Positions 8,901-17,432 of a stretch of DNA of 64,000 nt are shown here, piece after piece. The DNA comes from an uncultured Clostridia bacterium (GTDB lineage: Bacteria; Bacillota; Clostridia; Christensenellales; Borkfalkiaceae). Below the pieces are notes generated by a model. That model saw only the letters and a program-made list of their open reading frames with translations, ran no database searches and was not told where the DNA came from. Every line of letters starts with the position of its first letter. Position 1 is the stretch's first letter. The stretch covers positions 1-64,000 of the forward strand of contig CANQUD010000005.1 in assembly GCA_947626935.1 (NCBI GenBank), given 5' to 3'. The translations under genes were made by a program, and so were the position numbers.

Positions 8901-10990
8901 TCCGCCGCTCCTATCGGTGCGCGGTTTGCGGATATGAAGACCCGTACTCGGAATCGGATGTCGTCTACGAGCATGTCTGGCAGACAAAGACGGAGACCTT
9001 GGAGACCGACGAGGGCATGTTTGTCATCGAATGGCATGAATGCGCTTGCGGGTACATAAAGGAACTCGGCATCATTTCCCACTACCATGACGGCATGGAA
9101 TGCCACCTCAAAGAGTCCGAATATATGGGCAACACCTACACGCTCGCCTGCGACGGACCCGACTGCGGCGTCAAGGCGACCGTCACCATCACCAAAGAGG
9201 ACACCGACCCCTGCTACACGGTCGAGCGGAGAACGCTCACCCTTTCGGGACAGACCTATGAGTTCTGGCGTACCGCCGAAGAGCATCACGTCGGGTTCCA
9301 AGAAGAGAAGCTCGAAGATACGATCTATTCGATCGAGAAGGACGGCTTCAACGGATACAGAAGAAGCTACCGTTACACATTCGGCTGCGATCACGTCAAG
9401 CCCTATGAAACGATCGAAGAGGTCCATACCGACCGTTACGGCAGACATCTCTACGAACTCCGCGATTCCTTCGAGATCGACGGCGCACAGAAGGAATATT
9501 ACCTCTATGAGACGGAGTATCTCGGCAATTCGTGCGAATTCAGAAGATATGTGACGCGCGAGAAGGACGGTCCCCGCACGTTTGAATATTCGGACGTCAA
9601 TCACGCACCGAGCACCACAGAGTATGTCTTGAACGGCATGAGCTGCGAGGACGGCGTTCGGGTCACCGAAACCTGCCCTGCCTGCCATAAGGAACTCAAG
9701 AGAGATACATATTACGGTCATGAGATCATCGACAAGAGACAGGCGGTGCGGACGGAGAGCGGCGAATATGTCATCACCTTCGTCATGAGCGGCTGCGCTT
9801 GCGGACAGGAGGTCGGCTCTGTGAACTGGATTCAATGGGATGACCAAGGCTCCGAATCGAAACACTATTTCAGCCTCTATCACGACAGCGAGTCCAAGTT
9901 CGAGGACAAGGGGACCTATCAGCTGTACACGTACAACTGTGCGGAGACGGGATGCGATCTCAAGATCGTGGAAGAATTCCGCCGCGAGGATGTCGACAGC
10001 TGCACATGGAGAGAGTACAGACTCTTTAAGGTCTACGACGGCGAACAGCTCATCGGCGAGACCAATGGTTACAGCGGATGCGATGAATATACGAATCACA
10101 ATTATAAGGAAGTTCAACTCTCCGAGGAACAGTACGAAGGCGGCGGTTTCAAGAGGGTGACGAGACGGCAGTATCCCTGCAGGCACGTTCCCGATGAGAC
10201 GGTCACGGAGAGCTGCCGCTGCGATCAATACGGTCGGGAGATCGAGCGTCTCTACACCGTCGTTCAGGACGGCGCGGAAGAGGGCGTGTATCTCCAATAT
10301 CACAGGGAGACGTGGGAGTACGGAGAGAAGTGCGAATGTCTCTACACCGATTTCTATTCTCCCGACGGAGAGGGTTACACGGAACATCTGCCTGCCCATC
10401 ATGCACCTTCCGAGGAGCGCACACATCACGATGCGACCTGCACGCAGCCCGCGTATTTCGAGTGGAGCTGCCCCGTTTGCGGCGAAACAGCCTATGAGTG
10501 GGATCGTTATTGGTATCCTCTCGGGCATTCCTTCAACGGAGAGGGCAAGTGCGATTATTGCGGACTCGTGGTTCCGCAGGACGCCAACGGCAGCATCGTG
10601 CTCGAAGACTTGAGCGAGGGCGAGGACTACAAGGTCGGCGTATGGTTCAGAGATGTCAGTCCCGTTGACATCATGACAACGACGCGGCTCGTTTATCTCG
10701 ACGGGGAAGGCGACACGCACGAGATCGAAGTGACGCTTGACTGGGCTACCGCAAAATGCCCGATCGACTTCGAGTGTTACATCTATTCGCTCCAGAAGGC
10801 GCTTGTCGAGAGCGCAAAGGCGGCTGCCGAGAGCAGCGGAGAGTATCAGGCGGGCTGGACCTATCAAGGGCTTGCGCTCACCTTCCTCGCCCGTTTCGGC
10901 AATGAGAATCAAGTCATCACGATCGTGTTGACGGAAGAGGGAGCAACCGTTCCCGACGCACCGATGCAGGCATCGTTCCTGCAAGAATAA
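2999..10990 (+). CDS. Giant secreted lipoprotein with repeated C-x2-C-G surface motifs and four ~765-nt modules
   Basis: 2663 aa; signal peptide with lipobox (LALFVLGAC); many ATC...G....CxxCG...LGH repeats; SD ggagg. ORF start 2987 trimmed to MKKRFAAL. Confidence 0.9.
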   Translation: MKKRFAALIIALLACLALFVLGACGGGNGNQGGTGSENPSVTPEPDDPGKTPDPETCQHPNATFVYTSEPDCMNGGEKSLTCPDCGKQWTETVGPLGHAYKLDAENTTDATCQHGGTTAYKCERCGADKTEPVPALPHAYRLNEENSHPASCKEAGVEEYVCATCGDHYTVELQKLSHLFEYSAEESTAATCTTAGKEVQICSLCQERNEKPLPALGHKFDGPACTERTCSRADCSAVSPATQEHTYRIVGIEQEVLTEEEALVYCHGNIYDKYVCTECSAEKTELKQAAVQHNVTWAKGDMQLTDPSNCTYEYELTGKCSLCEEDLVQKQTVENNHTYKTVITKVATCSEGGEKDVVCSVCGHTDETKHSKYTDPEAHDWGEGVKSGNVTTFTCSHDGTHQKKSLVAENSSSLKVSNDDLKTVEDVVVNGASIKMDETAKNNLPNGDLTLALDKADAQEAPDVDLEGKTLYSITLSEDGDSFVTDFGGGKVTVRIPYELQDGQDPESIEIWYVDGDELVSMKATYSNGFAVFETGHFSYYTVGIMTPEEMCERYDHNEISHHRGATCTASGYDTVVCSRCGKTLENTVIPAQGHDMQKDETESRAATCDAAGVEVKKCSRCTKIERKTLPKLGHKWVEDKSQAQEANCEHAGKVVYTCENNCGETRETTLPQTAHDFTESVTEATCTAAGYTLYTCKNCRMSYMGGETAPKGHSWNIPEATCTEGQECTVCHAKGQQALGHAWDIEQPTCTQGQTCTRCGEEGKPPLPHSYNDKGYCDVCGNGCSHSYKVLNETESTCEKAGQITSECTICGTQKTEEKPLADHKFDDVTGRCTVCGAVDPERVSEYLELIKTLKADCYTVSLSGAVIDISNKYVEEHITIEDGVGYFSLRDGKLLFRIVVDECTAIVDGVSVETTNIELYSDGDYYYVQYTTNGETEYSRTPVVPEGSEPARTYAIIMQILQDEMFQNYVSELASKNYMLFSTFLEKAAKNAFKRTDDETGYTLTFDRDAMLALNEKLHGETVEGFFDDLFGEEKFGSLVSYLKDILTEKTIKEAADDLLERAEPYHVEKDELFALVDHLVNLVMPNSEQPFSIADYYGGEFGQAHFYEMFGAEKEQLAQMIDQYSAMMRQMTPYELFEQYATGGKADFSLSQILYDSVSALFADNAISLKLRVEGGKAKRLTVKFDDAKLEDLPEETKVSVNGEINLDFGEGKVELKTDDRDGKLLDAIERRIKSSSDGSYTLVLQDFGFSDIESVRPGTRVEKEEVKFAFVGGKLQATVVQTSLSIYDYNSKVGSGYVSTYVIDDLGAATLTVNAGCGNGVSVFAYSASAMYTQENGTFTYQDGEFVFRSSGDSMSHPSTCRFSIGYNEITGSFEKDYEHNYVTDVKNSQTEADVECEQYYTVTETCEKCGKTRTVKRYKSHHYNTRYELKEGGKTCLDGIVEITYCEVCHKDLHRYEMSMDSHFEIEKEYDIETDYGKVGIFVRECVCGMQGVGSRYELASVYLLVDRGDGYEDRAYFSGYGYNVGETLVTANYRYHDRESGNEWRLILSGDVVKEGCFIRTNATATLYLGTLKVGEIQVPILLETEHDFTESSSVTYEESENGLVTSVTTQTTYRCEHGISKTSKVERRYNKNGRIISMLREVRLADGTLLEYEREEFSYDGCNSTVNYFKSPDQTAPEYTDRGTAHEYEFTYELQEGASSCLEGVIEKEVCKYCGDVAYEHTYYEHIYGKQKKLVAHVGEGDIYITETSCPCGERIFYNPIDISYQTRSETYRFEMDHDSKEGPEMRYVCTYGKANISCIIGVTEDNTDPCYTRIKCNFIFYIDNRDIATAEMTFTTDVHHQTEIEELKKESGGEYGPRGFHIEQKVTYKCGHGTDYTSVSEERYDEYNRQTLVLDKRVDEKGNTTYYSMTEYRYGDNCTCTVYRYDQENGEPDVYYNGESHMIRETYELVHEGTSCLQGVRRSYRCAVCGYEDPYSESDVVYEHVWQTKTETLETDEGMFVIEWHECACGYIKELGIISHYHDGMECHLKESEYMGNTYTLACDGPDCGVKATVTITKEDTDPCYTVERRTLTLSGQTYEFWRTAEEHHVGFQEEKLEDTIYSIEKDGFNGYRRSYRYTFGCDHVKPYETIEEVHTDRYGRHLYELRDSFEIDGAQKEYYLYETEYLGNSCEFRRYVTREKDGPRTFEYSDVNHAPSTTEYVLNGMSCEDGVRVTETCPACHKELKRDTYYGHEIIDKRQAVRTESGEYVITFVMSGCACGQEVGSVNWIQWDDQGSESKHYFSLYHDSESKFEDKGTYQLYTYNCAETGCDLKIVEEFRREDVDSCTWREYRLFKVYDGEQLIGETNGYSGCDEYTNHNYKEVQLSEEQYEGGGFKRVTRRQYPCRHVPDETVTESCRCDQYGREIERLYTVVQDGAEEGVYLQYHRETWEYGEKCECLYTDFYSPDGEGYTEHLPAHHAPSEERTHHDATCTQPAYFEWSCPVCGETAYEWDRYWYPLGHSFNGEGKCDYCGLVVPQDANGSIVLEDLSEGEDYKVGVWFRDVSPVDIMTTTRLVYLDGEGDTHEIEVTLDWATAKCPIDFECYIYSLQKALVESAKAAAESSGEYQAGWTYQGLALTFLARFGNENQVITIVLTEEGATVPDAPMQASFLQE

Positions 10991-10993
10991 TCC

Positions 10994-11023
10994 AAAAAAG
11001 GAAGGGATATCCCTTCCTTTTTT
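10994..11023. terminator. Bidirectional intrinsic terminator
   Basis: aaaaaaggaagggatatcccttcctttttt. Confidence 0.9.
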
Positions 11024-11032
11024 GATAGCGAC

Positions 11033-11165
11033 TGCGGTGACCCACCCCCCTACCCCCCTCCCATGGAGGGGGTACAATGGGGAAACGCCGCGGCATTCCG
11101 CTCCGCGTCTCTTACCCCATCCGAGGGAGGGGGATGTCGCATCGCGACAGGGGGTGGGTCACCGC
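11033..11165. repeat. Mosaic intergenic repeat block B
   Basis: gtgacccacccccctacccccctcccatggaggggg ... gatgtcgcatcgcgacagggggtgggtcaccgca; shared with blocks D, F, G, I and J. Confidence 0.8.
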
Positions 11166-11210
11166 ATTTTTCTCCCCATTCCCGCAGACTTCATATCCGC
11201 TGTTTTCCGC

Positions 11211-11239
11211 TTGCCAAACGGGAAGAGTTGTGTTATAAT
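11211..11239 (+). promoter_or_regulatory. Promoter of metallophosphoesterase-pyr operon, predicted leaderless
   Basis: TTGCCA-17 bp-TATAAT; the ATG follows after a 6-nt discriminator. Confidence 0.8.
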
Positions 11240-11245
11240 CGAGCC

Positions 11246-11941
11246 ATGAGGGTTTGGGCGATCAGCGATCTGCACCTCTCGGGACGTTCCAACAAGCCGA
11301 TGGACGTGTTCGGTCCCGATTGGGAAGGGCATTTCGATAAAATTCAAGCCGACTGGCGGGAAAAAGTGGATGCGGACGACATCGTCCTCATCGGCGGCGA
11401 CACCTCGTGGGGCATGAAGCTCGAAGAGGGCATGTACGACGTCAATTCCCTCGCGCCGCTTTGCGGAAAAAAGGTCCTGATCCGCGGCAATCACGACTAT
11501 TGGTGGAACGGCATCTCAAAGGTCCGCGCCGCCGCGGCGGACGACACCTTCTTCTTCCTGCAGAACGACTGTGTCAAGTTCGGAAACGTCGTCATCGCAG
11601 GGTCCCGCGGCTGGACCTGCCCCGGCAGCACCGATTTCGCCGAACACGACATGACGCTCTACCGCCGCGAAGCCGAACGCTTCCGCCTTGCCTTCCACGA
11701 GGTCGGAAAGGTGCGGGAGAAGGGGGACATTCTCATCGCCCTCATCCATTTCCCGCCGATGGGCGTCAAGCAAGAGGACACCTTATTCACCGACCTCTTC
11801 AGGGAAAACAGCGTGGATATCGTCGTTTTCGGACACTTGCACGGCAGTGTCTACTTCCCTTTGAAATGTGAAAAGGACGGCATTCAGTACATTCTGACGT
11901 CGTGCGATAAGACAAGATTTTCCCTCACAAGGATCTTATAA
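11246..11941 (+). CDS. Metallophosphoesterase (calcineurin-like)
   Basis: MRVWAISDLHLSGRSNKPMDVFG...GGDTSWGM...RGNHDYWW...FGHLHG metallophosphoesterase motifs. Confidence 0.9.
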   Translation: MRVWAISDLHLSGRSNKPMDVFGPDWEGHFDKIQADWREKVDADDIVLIGGDTSWGMKLEEGMYDVNSLAPLCGKKVLIRGNHDYWWNGISKVRAAAADDTFFFLQNDCVKFGNVVIAGSRGWTCPGSTDFAEHDMTLYRREAERFRLAFHEVGKVREKGDILIALIHFPPMGVKQEDTLFTDLFRENSVDIVVFGHLHGSVYFPLKCEKDGIQYILTSCDKTRFSLTRIL

Positions 11942-11959
11942 CCGCAAAAGGAGACGGAC

Positions 11960-12883
11960 GTGATAGAGAGAAAGGACTTACTGGGGCTGCTGCAGCCCCG
12001 AAGAGAGGAGATCGAGGAGATTTTGGACCTCGGTCTTAAAATGAAGGCGCGGCTCCGCGCGGGGGACAAGTCGCTCGACATCCTGCGCGGCAAGACGGTG
12101 ACGACCCTCTTCTACGAAAATTCCACCCGCACGCGGTGCTCTTTCGAGCTTGCCGCAAAGTACCTCGGCGCACACGTCGTCAACATCTCCGCCCAGAGTT
12201 CATCCGTCCAGAAGGGGGAATCCCTCGTCGACACGGGCAAGACGCTCGACGCGATGAAGAACGACTTCATCGTCATCCGCCATCCGCTCGCGGGCGCTCC
12301 GAAATTGCTTGCGGAGACCGTCAAGGCGCACGTCGTCAATGCGGGCGACGGCATGAACGAACACCCCTCGCAGGCGCTCCTCGACTTTCTGACGATGAAG
12401 GAACACTTCGGAAGGATCGGGGGACTCAAAGTCGCGATCCTCGGCGATATCCGCCATTCCCGCGTCGCAAAGAGCAACCTCTACGGACTCAAAAAGCTCG
12501 GCGCGGAAGTCAGGATGTTCGCCCCAGCGACGCTTATGCCCATAGGACTTGACAGAATGGGTGCCAAAATTTGCGCCTCGCGCGAGGAAGCCGCGGACGG
12601 CGCCGACGTCATCATGGGCCTCAGGATCCAGCTCGAACGGCAGAAAGGGGGGAATTTCCCTTCCCTCGGCGAATATGCAAAGTTTTACGGCGCGGATGAA
12701 AGCCTTCTGCGCCATGCGGGAAAGGGCGCGATCGTCATGCACCCCGGTCCCGTCAACCGCGGCGTGGAACTCTCGTCCGAACTTGTCGACGGGGACGCAA
12801 GCCGCATCGAGGACCAAGTTCTCTCGGGCGTCGCCGTCCGCATGGCGATCCTGACTCTGCTCGAAGGGGGGACACACGCATGA
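11960..12883 (+). CDS. pyrB: Aspartate carbamoyltransferase catalytic subunit
   Basis: FYENSTRTRCSFELA...HPSQALLDFLTM motifs; GTG start; SD aaggag. Confidence 0.93.
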   Translation: MIERKDLLGLLQPRREEIEEILDLGLKMKARLRAGDKSLDILRGKTVTTLFYENSTRTRCSFELAAKYLGAHVVNISAQSSSVQKGESLVDTGKTLDAMKNDFIVIRHPLAGAPKLLAETVKAHVVNAGDGMNEHPSQALLDFLTMKEHFGRIGGLKVAILGDIRHSRVAKSNLYGLKKLGAEVRMFAPATLMPIGLDRMGAKICASREEAADGADVIMGLRIQLERQKGGNFPSLGEYAKFYGADESLLRHAGKGAIVMHPGPVNRGVELSSELVDGDASRIEDQVLSGVAVRMAILTLLEGGTHA

Positions 12884-14157
12884 AATTTCTGAACGCAGAC
12901 GTCGTCTTGAAGGACAAAGTTCTCCGCGCCGACGTCACGGTGGAAGGGGGAAAGATCGTCTCGGTCGACCCCGTCAAGGGAACGTCCGCAAGGGCGGGAA
13001 AGGGGGACATCGACTGCACGGGACTCACGGTCTTTGCGGGTCTCATCGACATGCACGTCCACCTGCGCGACCCGGGGTTCGAGAAAAAAGAGGACATCGC
13101 AAGCGGCGCACGGGCAGCCGTCAAGGGCGGCTTCACCCAAATCTGCTGCATGCCGAACACCAAGCCCGTCATCGACAACAAGGTCGTCGTCACCTACATC
13201 AAGGCGAAGGCGAAAGAGGCGGACCTCTGCAAGATCCACCCCATCGGCGCGATCACCGAGGGGCAGAACGGAGAAAACCTCTCCGCGATCGGCGGCATGA
13301 AAGAGGCGGGGATCGTCGCTCTCTCCGAGGACGGCAAGAGCGTCGTCAACACCAAACTCATGGCGAACGCCATGCTCTACGGCGCCGACTTCGGGCTGAA
13401 ATGCCTCTGCCACTGCGAGGACAGGGAGCTTGCCGACGGCGGTGTCGTGCATGAAGGGTACTATTCGACGCTGACGGGACTCAAGGGGAGCATCCGCGCG
13501 GCGGAGGACGTCATCATCGCCCGCGAGATCTGTCTTGCGGAGAGCCTTTCCCTGCCCGTCCATATCTGTCACGTCTCCACCTACAGCGGCGTGGAACTTG
13601 TCCGCGAGGCGAAGAGGCGGGGCGTTCGGGTGACGGCGGAGACCTGTCCCCACTACATCACTCTCACGGACGAGGTCATCAAGGACTTCGACACGAACAC
13701 CAAAGTCAACCCGCCGATCAGAGAGGAGAGGGACAGGCTCGCCCTCATCGAGGGACTGCGGGACGGGACGATCGACTGCATCGTCACCGACCATGCGCCC
13801 CATCACTATGACGACAAACATGTGGAATATGCGCTTGCGGCGTTCGGGACCAGCGGTCTCGAGACGAGCTTCGCCCTCACCTATACGCAGCTTGTCCGCG
13901 AAAACGGCTTCCCGCTCACCCAGCTCTCCGCGCTCATGAGCGGCAACCCCGCAAGTATTTTGGGACTCGAGGGCGGAGAGATCACCGTCGGCGCCTGTGC
14001 GGACCTCACGATCGCGGACCTCAACAAGAAATGGACGATCGACCCCGCAAAATTCCTCTCCAAGGGCAAGAATACCCCCTTCGGCGGAAGGGAAGTGTAC
14101 GGGGAAGTCAAATACACCGTCGTGGACGGAAAGATCAAATACGGAGAAAGGGCATGA
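12880..14157 (+). CDS. pyrC: Dihydroorotase
   Basis: DMHVHLRDPGFEKKEDIASG...TDHAPH; ATGA overlap with pyrB. Confidence 0.93.
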   Translation: MKFLNADVVLKDKVLRADVTVEGGKIVSVDPVKGTSARAGKGDIDCTGLTVFAGLIDMHVHLRDPGFEKKEDIASGARAAVKGGFTQICCMPNTKPVIDNKVVVTYIKAKAKEADLCKIHPIGAITEGQNGENLSAIGGMKEAGIVALSEDGKSVVNTKLMANAMLYGADFGLKCLCHCEDRELADGGVVHEGYYSTLTGLKGSIRAAEDVIIAREICLAESLSLPVHICHVSTYSGVELVREAKRRGVRVTAETCPHYITLTDEVIKDFDTNTKVNPPIREERDRLALIEGLRDGTIDCIVTDHAPHHYDDKHVEYALAAFGTSGLETSFALTYTQLVRENGFPLTQLSALMSGNPASILGLEGGEITVGACADLTIADLNKKWTIDPAKFLSKGKNTPFGGREVYGEVKYTVVDGKIKYGERA

Positions 14158-15047
14158 TCGTCGACAAACTTCTCGAAAAGATCGCGGAAAGACAAAATCC
14201 GACCTGCGTGGGTCTCGACACGGCGTACGAATATCTGCCCGAGGGCATGCGGAAGGCGACCTCGGCGGAAGGAGCTGCGGAGGAGATCTTCGCTTTCAAT
14301 CAGGAGATCGTCGACGCCACCGCCGACCTCGTCCCCGCCGTCAAGGTCCAGATCGCCTACTATGAAGAATGGGGCAAGGCGGGCATTGCCTGTTTCGAGC
14401 GGACATGTGCCTATGCGCGGAGCAAGGGACTCATCGTCATCGCGGACGCAAAGCGCAACGACATCGGCGCGACCGCTTCCCGCTATTCTGGCGCCTTCCT
14501 CGGGGAAAAAGCGCCGCTTCTGTGCGATTTTCTGACCGTCAACGGCTATCTCGGCACGGACGGGATCGCTCCCTTCGTTGAGACATGCAAGCAAGAGGAC
14601 AGGGGCATCTTCGTCCTCGTCAAGACGAGCAACCCTTCCTCTGGCGAATTGCAGGACCTCACGCTTGCGGACGGGAGAAAGGTCTATGAGTGCATGGGGG
14701 ACATGGTCGAACGCTGGGGAGAAGGGACGCTCGGCAAATACGGCTACTCCCGCGTGGGGGCGGTCGTCGGGGCGACCCATCCCGCCGAGGCGAAGATCTT
14801 GCGGGAACGGCTCCCGCACACCTTCTTCCTCATCCCCGGGTACGGGGCACAGGGCGGGAACGCCGAAATGCTCAAGAACAGTTTTCATCGGGGCGGCATG
14901 GGGGGCATCGTCAACAACTCCCGCGGCATTCTTTGCGCCTACCGAAAGGAGGGCGGGGACTTCGCGGAAGCCGCCCGCGCTGCCGCTCTCCGCATGAAAG
15001 AGGACTTATTGTCCGTTTTGGGGGAAATATGTACGAAGGAAGCGTGA
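14154..15047 (+). CDS. pyrF: Orotidine 5'-phosphate decarboxylase
   Basis: MIVDKLLEKIAERQNPTCVGLD...DAKRNDIGATASRY. Confidence 0.92.
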   Translation: MIVDKLLEKIAERQNPTCVGLDTAYEYLPEGMRKATSAEGAAEEIFAFNQEIVDATADLVPAVKVQIAYYEEWGKAGIACFERTCAYARSKGLIVIADAKRNDIGATASRYSGAFLGEKAPLLCDFLTVNGYLGTDGIAPFVETCKQEDRGIFVLVKTSNPSSGELQDLTLADGRKVYECMGDMVERWGEGTLGKYGYSRVGAVVGATHPAEAKILRERLPHTFFLIPGYGAQGGNAEMLKNSFHRGGMGGIVNNSRGILCAYRKEGGDFAEAARAAALRMKEDLLSVLGEICTKEA

Positions 15048-15778
15048 CCGTTCTCGAAAACCGTCCCATCGCGGAGGGGATTTTCTCTTTGACATTCGCG
15101 ACGGAAGGGGAAGTCAAAGTCCGCTGCGGGCAGTTCTGCATGGTGGGCATCGCGGGGTTCCCGCTCCGCCGTCCCATCGCCGTCTGCAAGGCGGAAGGGG
15201 AACGCATCACCGTCTGTTATCAGGTGAAGGGGGAAGGCACGGCGGCGCTTTCCCGCAAACAGCAGGGGGACAAGCTCTCCGTGCTCCTTCCGCTCGGAAA
15301 CGGCTTTTTTGTGGAAGAGGGGGAGAAAAAAGTTGCGCTTGTGGGCGGCGGAGTCGGGATCTTCCCGCTCATCTCCGTCTTGAGAGAATATGCGGGGAGC
15401 AAGGAGATCTTCTCCTACATGGGCTTCCGCACGAAGGCGGCGGTCTGCATGCGGTACGAACTGCAGCGGGGGGAACACCTCGTTCTCGCGACGGACGACG
15501 GCTCGGAAGGCTATCACGGCACGGCGGTGCAGGCGCTCATGGAGGATATCGACAGGGTCCGCCCCGACGTCATCCTCTCCTGCGGTCCGACGCCCATGCT
15601 GCACGCTCTGAAGAGCGCTGTCGCGGGCAGAGATATCCCCGTCTATGTGTCCCTCGAGGAGCGCATGGGGTGCGGGATCGGCGCCTGCCTCGTCTGCATC
15701 TGCAACAGGACGGACGGCTCGCACGCCCGCGTCTGCAAGGACGGTCCCGTGTTCGGGATCGGCGAAGTAGAGATCTGA
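15029..15778 (+). CDS. pyrK: Dihydroorotate dehydrogenase electron transfer subunit
   Basis: MYEGSVTVLENRPIAEGIFSL...GGGVGIFPL...CGPTPMLHAL...ERMGCGIGACLVC; start chosen inside the longer ORF after gggggaaat. Confidence 0.9.
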   Translation: MYEGSVTVLENRPIAEGIFSLTFATEGEVKVRCGQFCMVGIAGFPLRRPIAVCKAEGERITVCYQVKGEGTAALSRKQQGDKLSVLLPLGNGFFVEEGEKKVALVGGGVGIFPLISVLREYAGSKEIFSYMGFRTKAAVCMRYELQRGEHLVLATDDGSEGYHGTAVQALMEDIDRVRPDVILSCGPTPMLHALKSAVAGRDIPVYVSLEERMGCGIGACLVCICNRTDGSHARVCKDGPVFGIGEVEI

Positions 15779-15799
15779 TTTTTGAAAAAAGGTTCACTT

Positions 15800-16708
15800 A
15801 TGGTCGATTTAAGCGTAAAACTATGCGGCGTGGAGCTGAAAAATCCCGTCATTCCCGCCTCGGGAACCTTCGGGTTCGGGCGGGAATTCGATGAGATCTA
15901 CGACATCTCCGTGCTCGGCGGCGTGGCGACGAAGGGCTTGACGCTCCTTCCCCGCCTCGGCAACCGTACGCCGCGCATCGCGGAGCGCCGCGGGGTCATT
16001 CTGAACGCCGTGGGACTGCAAAACCCCGGGGTCGACAGTTTTTTGAAAAATGACCTTGCATGGCTGCGGGCAAAGACGCGCGTCTTTGCCAACGTCGCGG
16101 GCAGTACGCTCGAAGATTACGGCGATATCTGCAAAAAACTCGATACTATGGTCGATTTTATCGAGCTGAACATCTCCTGCCCCAACGTCAGATGCGGCGG
16201 CATGGCATTCGGGATCAAGCCGCAGAGCATCGAGGAAGTCACCCGCATCGCCAAGGAGAATTGCCCGCATACCCCCCTCATCGTCAAACTTTCGCCCAAC
16301 GTCGAGAGCATTTCCGAGAACGCGCGGGCGGCGGAACGGGGGGGAGCGGACGGCATTTCCCTCGTCAACACCTTCACAGGCATGGCGATCGACATCGAAA
16401 AGAGGCGTCCCGTCCTCGCCAACAACACGGGCGGCGTCTCGGGCGCGGGGATAAAGCCCATCGCCGTGCGCATGGTCTATGAGGCGGCGCGGGCGGTCGG
16501 GATCCCCGTTATCGGCATGGGCGGCATCGGGACCGCGGAGGACGCCATCGAATTTCTGATGGCGGGCGCCGTCGCGGTGGAAGTGGGGACGCAGAACTTC
16601 ACGGACACCCTTGCCTGCCCGAAAATCATACATGGGATCGAAAAATGGTGCGAATCGCATCATGTGGAACACGTTTCCGACCTCGTCGGGACCGTAAAGA
16701 TGAATTGA
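15800..16708 (+). CDS. pyrD: Dihydroorotate dehydrogenase (class 1B)
   Basis: MVDLSVKLCGVELKNPVIPASGTFGFG...ELNISCPNVRCGG; start could be 15782. Confidence 0.9.
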   Translation: MVDLSVKLCGVELKNPVIPASGTFGFGREFDEIYDISVLGGVATKGLTLLPRLGNRTPRIAERRGVILNAVGLQNPGVDSFLKNDLAWLRAKTRVFANVAGSTLEDYGDICKKLDTMVDFIELNISCPNVRCGGMAFGIKPQSIEEVTRIAKENCPHTPLIVKLSPNVESISENARAAERGGADGISLVNTFTGMAIDIEKRRPVLANNTGGVSGAGIKPIAVRMVYEAARAVGIPVIGMGGIGTAEDAIEFLMAGAVAVEVGTQNFTDTLACPKIIHGIEKWCESHHVEHVSDLVGTVKMN

Positions 16709-16717
16709 GGAGCGCAT

Positions 16718-17371
16718 ATGCAGGACTATAAGCGGGAATTTATCAAATTCATGGTGGAGAACGAGGTGCTTCTCTTCGGCGAGTTCACCCTGAAGAGCGG
16801 AAGGCAGGCGCCCTACTTCATCAACACGGGGAAATACCGTACGGGGGCGCAGATCTCCCGTCTCGGTGAGTACTACGCCGCATGTTTTCTCGAACATCAT
16901 GTGGACGCAAAGACCCTCATCGGACCCGCCTACAAGGGGATCCCGCTCGCCGTTGCGACGGCGTCCGCCCTCTACAAAGATCACGGCATCGACGTCGGCT
17001 TTTGCTTCGACAGAAAGGAAGCCAAGGACCACGGCGAAGGGGGACTCTTCGTCGGACAGGCGCTCAAGGACGGCGACAAGGTGTGCCTCGTCGAGGACGT
17101 CATGACTTCGGGGAAGGCGCTCCGCGAAATCTTGCCGAAGATCGCCGCAGAGGCAAAGGTCAACATCTCCGCTATGCTCATCTCCGTCGACCGTCAGGAG
17201 AAGGGAACGGGCGAACGGTCGGCAGTCGCAGAGGCGTATGACGAGTTCGGCGTCCGCGTCCACTCTATCGTGACGATGACGGACATCATGCAGGCGATGG
17301 AAGAGGGCGTCATCGCGGGGAAAGAGTATCTCGGCGCGATGCGGGCGTATCGGGAGCAGTACGGCGCATAG
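16718..17371 (+). CDS. pyrE: Orotate phosphoribosyltransferase
   Basis: LKSGRQAPYFINTGKY...VCLVEDVMTSGKALRE. Confidence 0.92.
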   Translation: MQDYKREFIKFMVENEVLLFGEFTLKSGRQAPYFINTGKYRTGAQISRLGEYYAACFLEHHVDAKTLIGPAYKGIPLAVATASALYKDHGIDVGFCFDRKEAKDHGEGGLFVGQALKDGDKVCLVEDVMTSGKALREILPKIAAEAKVNISAMLISVDRQEKGTGERSAVAEAYDEFGVRVHSIVTMTDIMQAMEEGVIAGKEYLGAMRAYREQYGA

Positions 17372-17432
17372 GCGTTCGGGAAGAAAGCAAAAATCGCGCA
17401 TATCCGACGATTTTCCCTCATACGTTATCCAT

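Noticed and set aside
2972-11077. 2701-aa antisense ORF on the minus strand
   Set aside because: Codon-aligned shadow of the giant lipoprotein; low-complexity translation with no recognisable family; explained by absence of TTA/CTA/TCA in the sense gene.
11160-11250. PyrR-binding or UTP-sensing attenuator before the pyr operon
   Set aside because: The promoter abuts the ATG and no terminator/antiterminator pair precedes pyrB.
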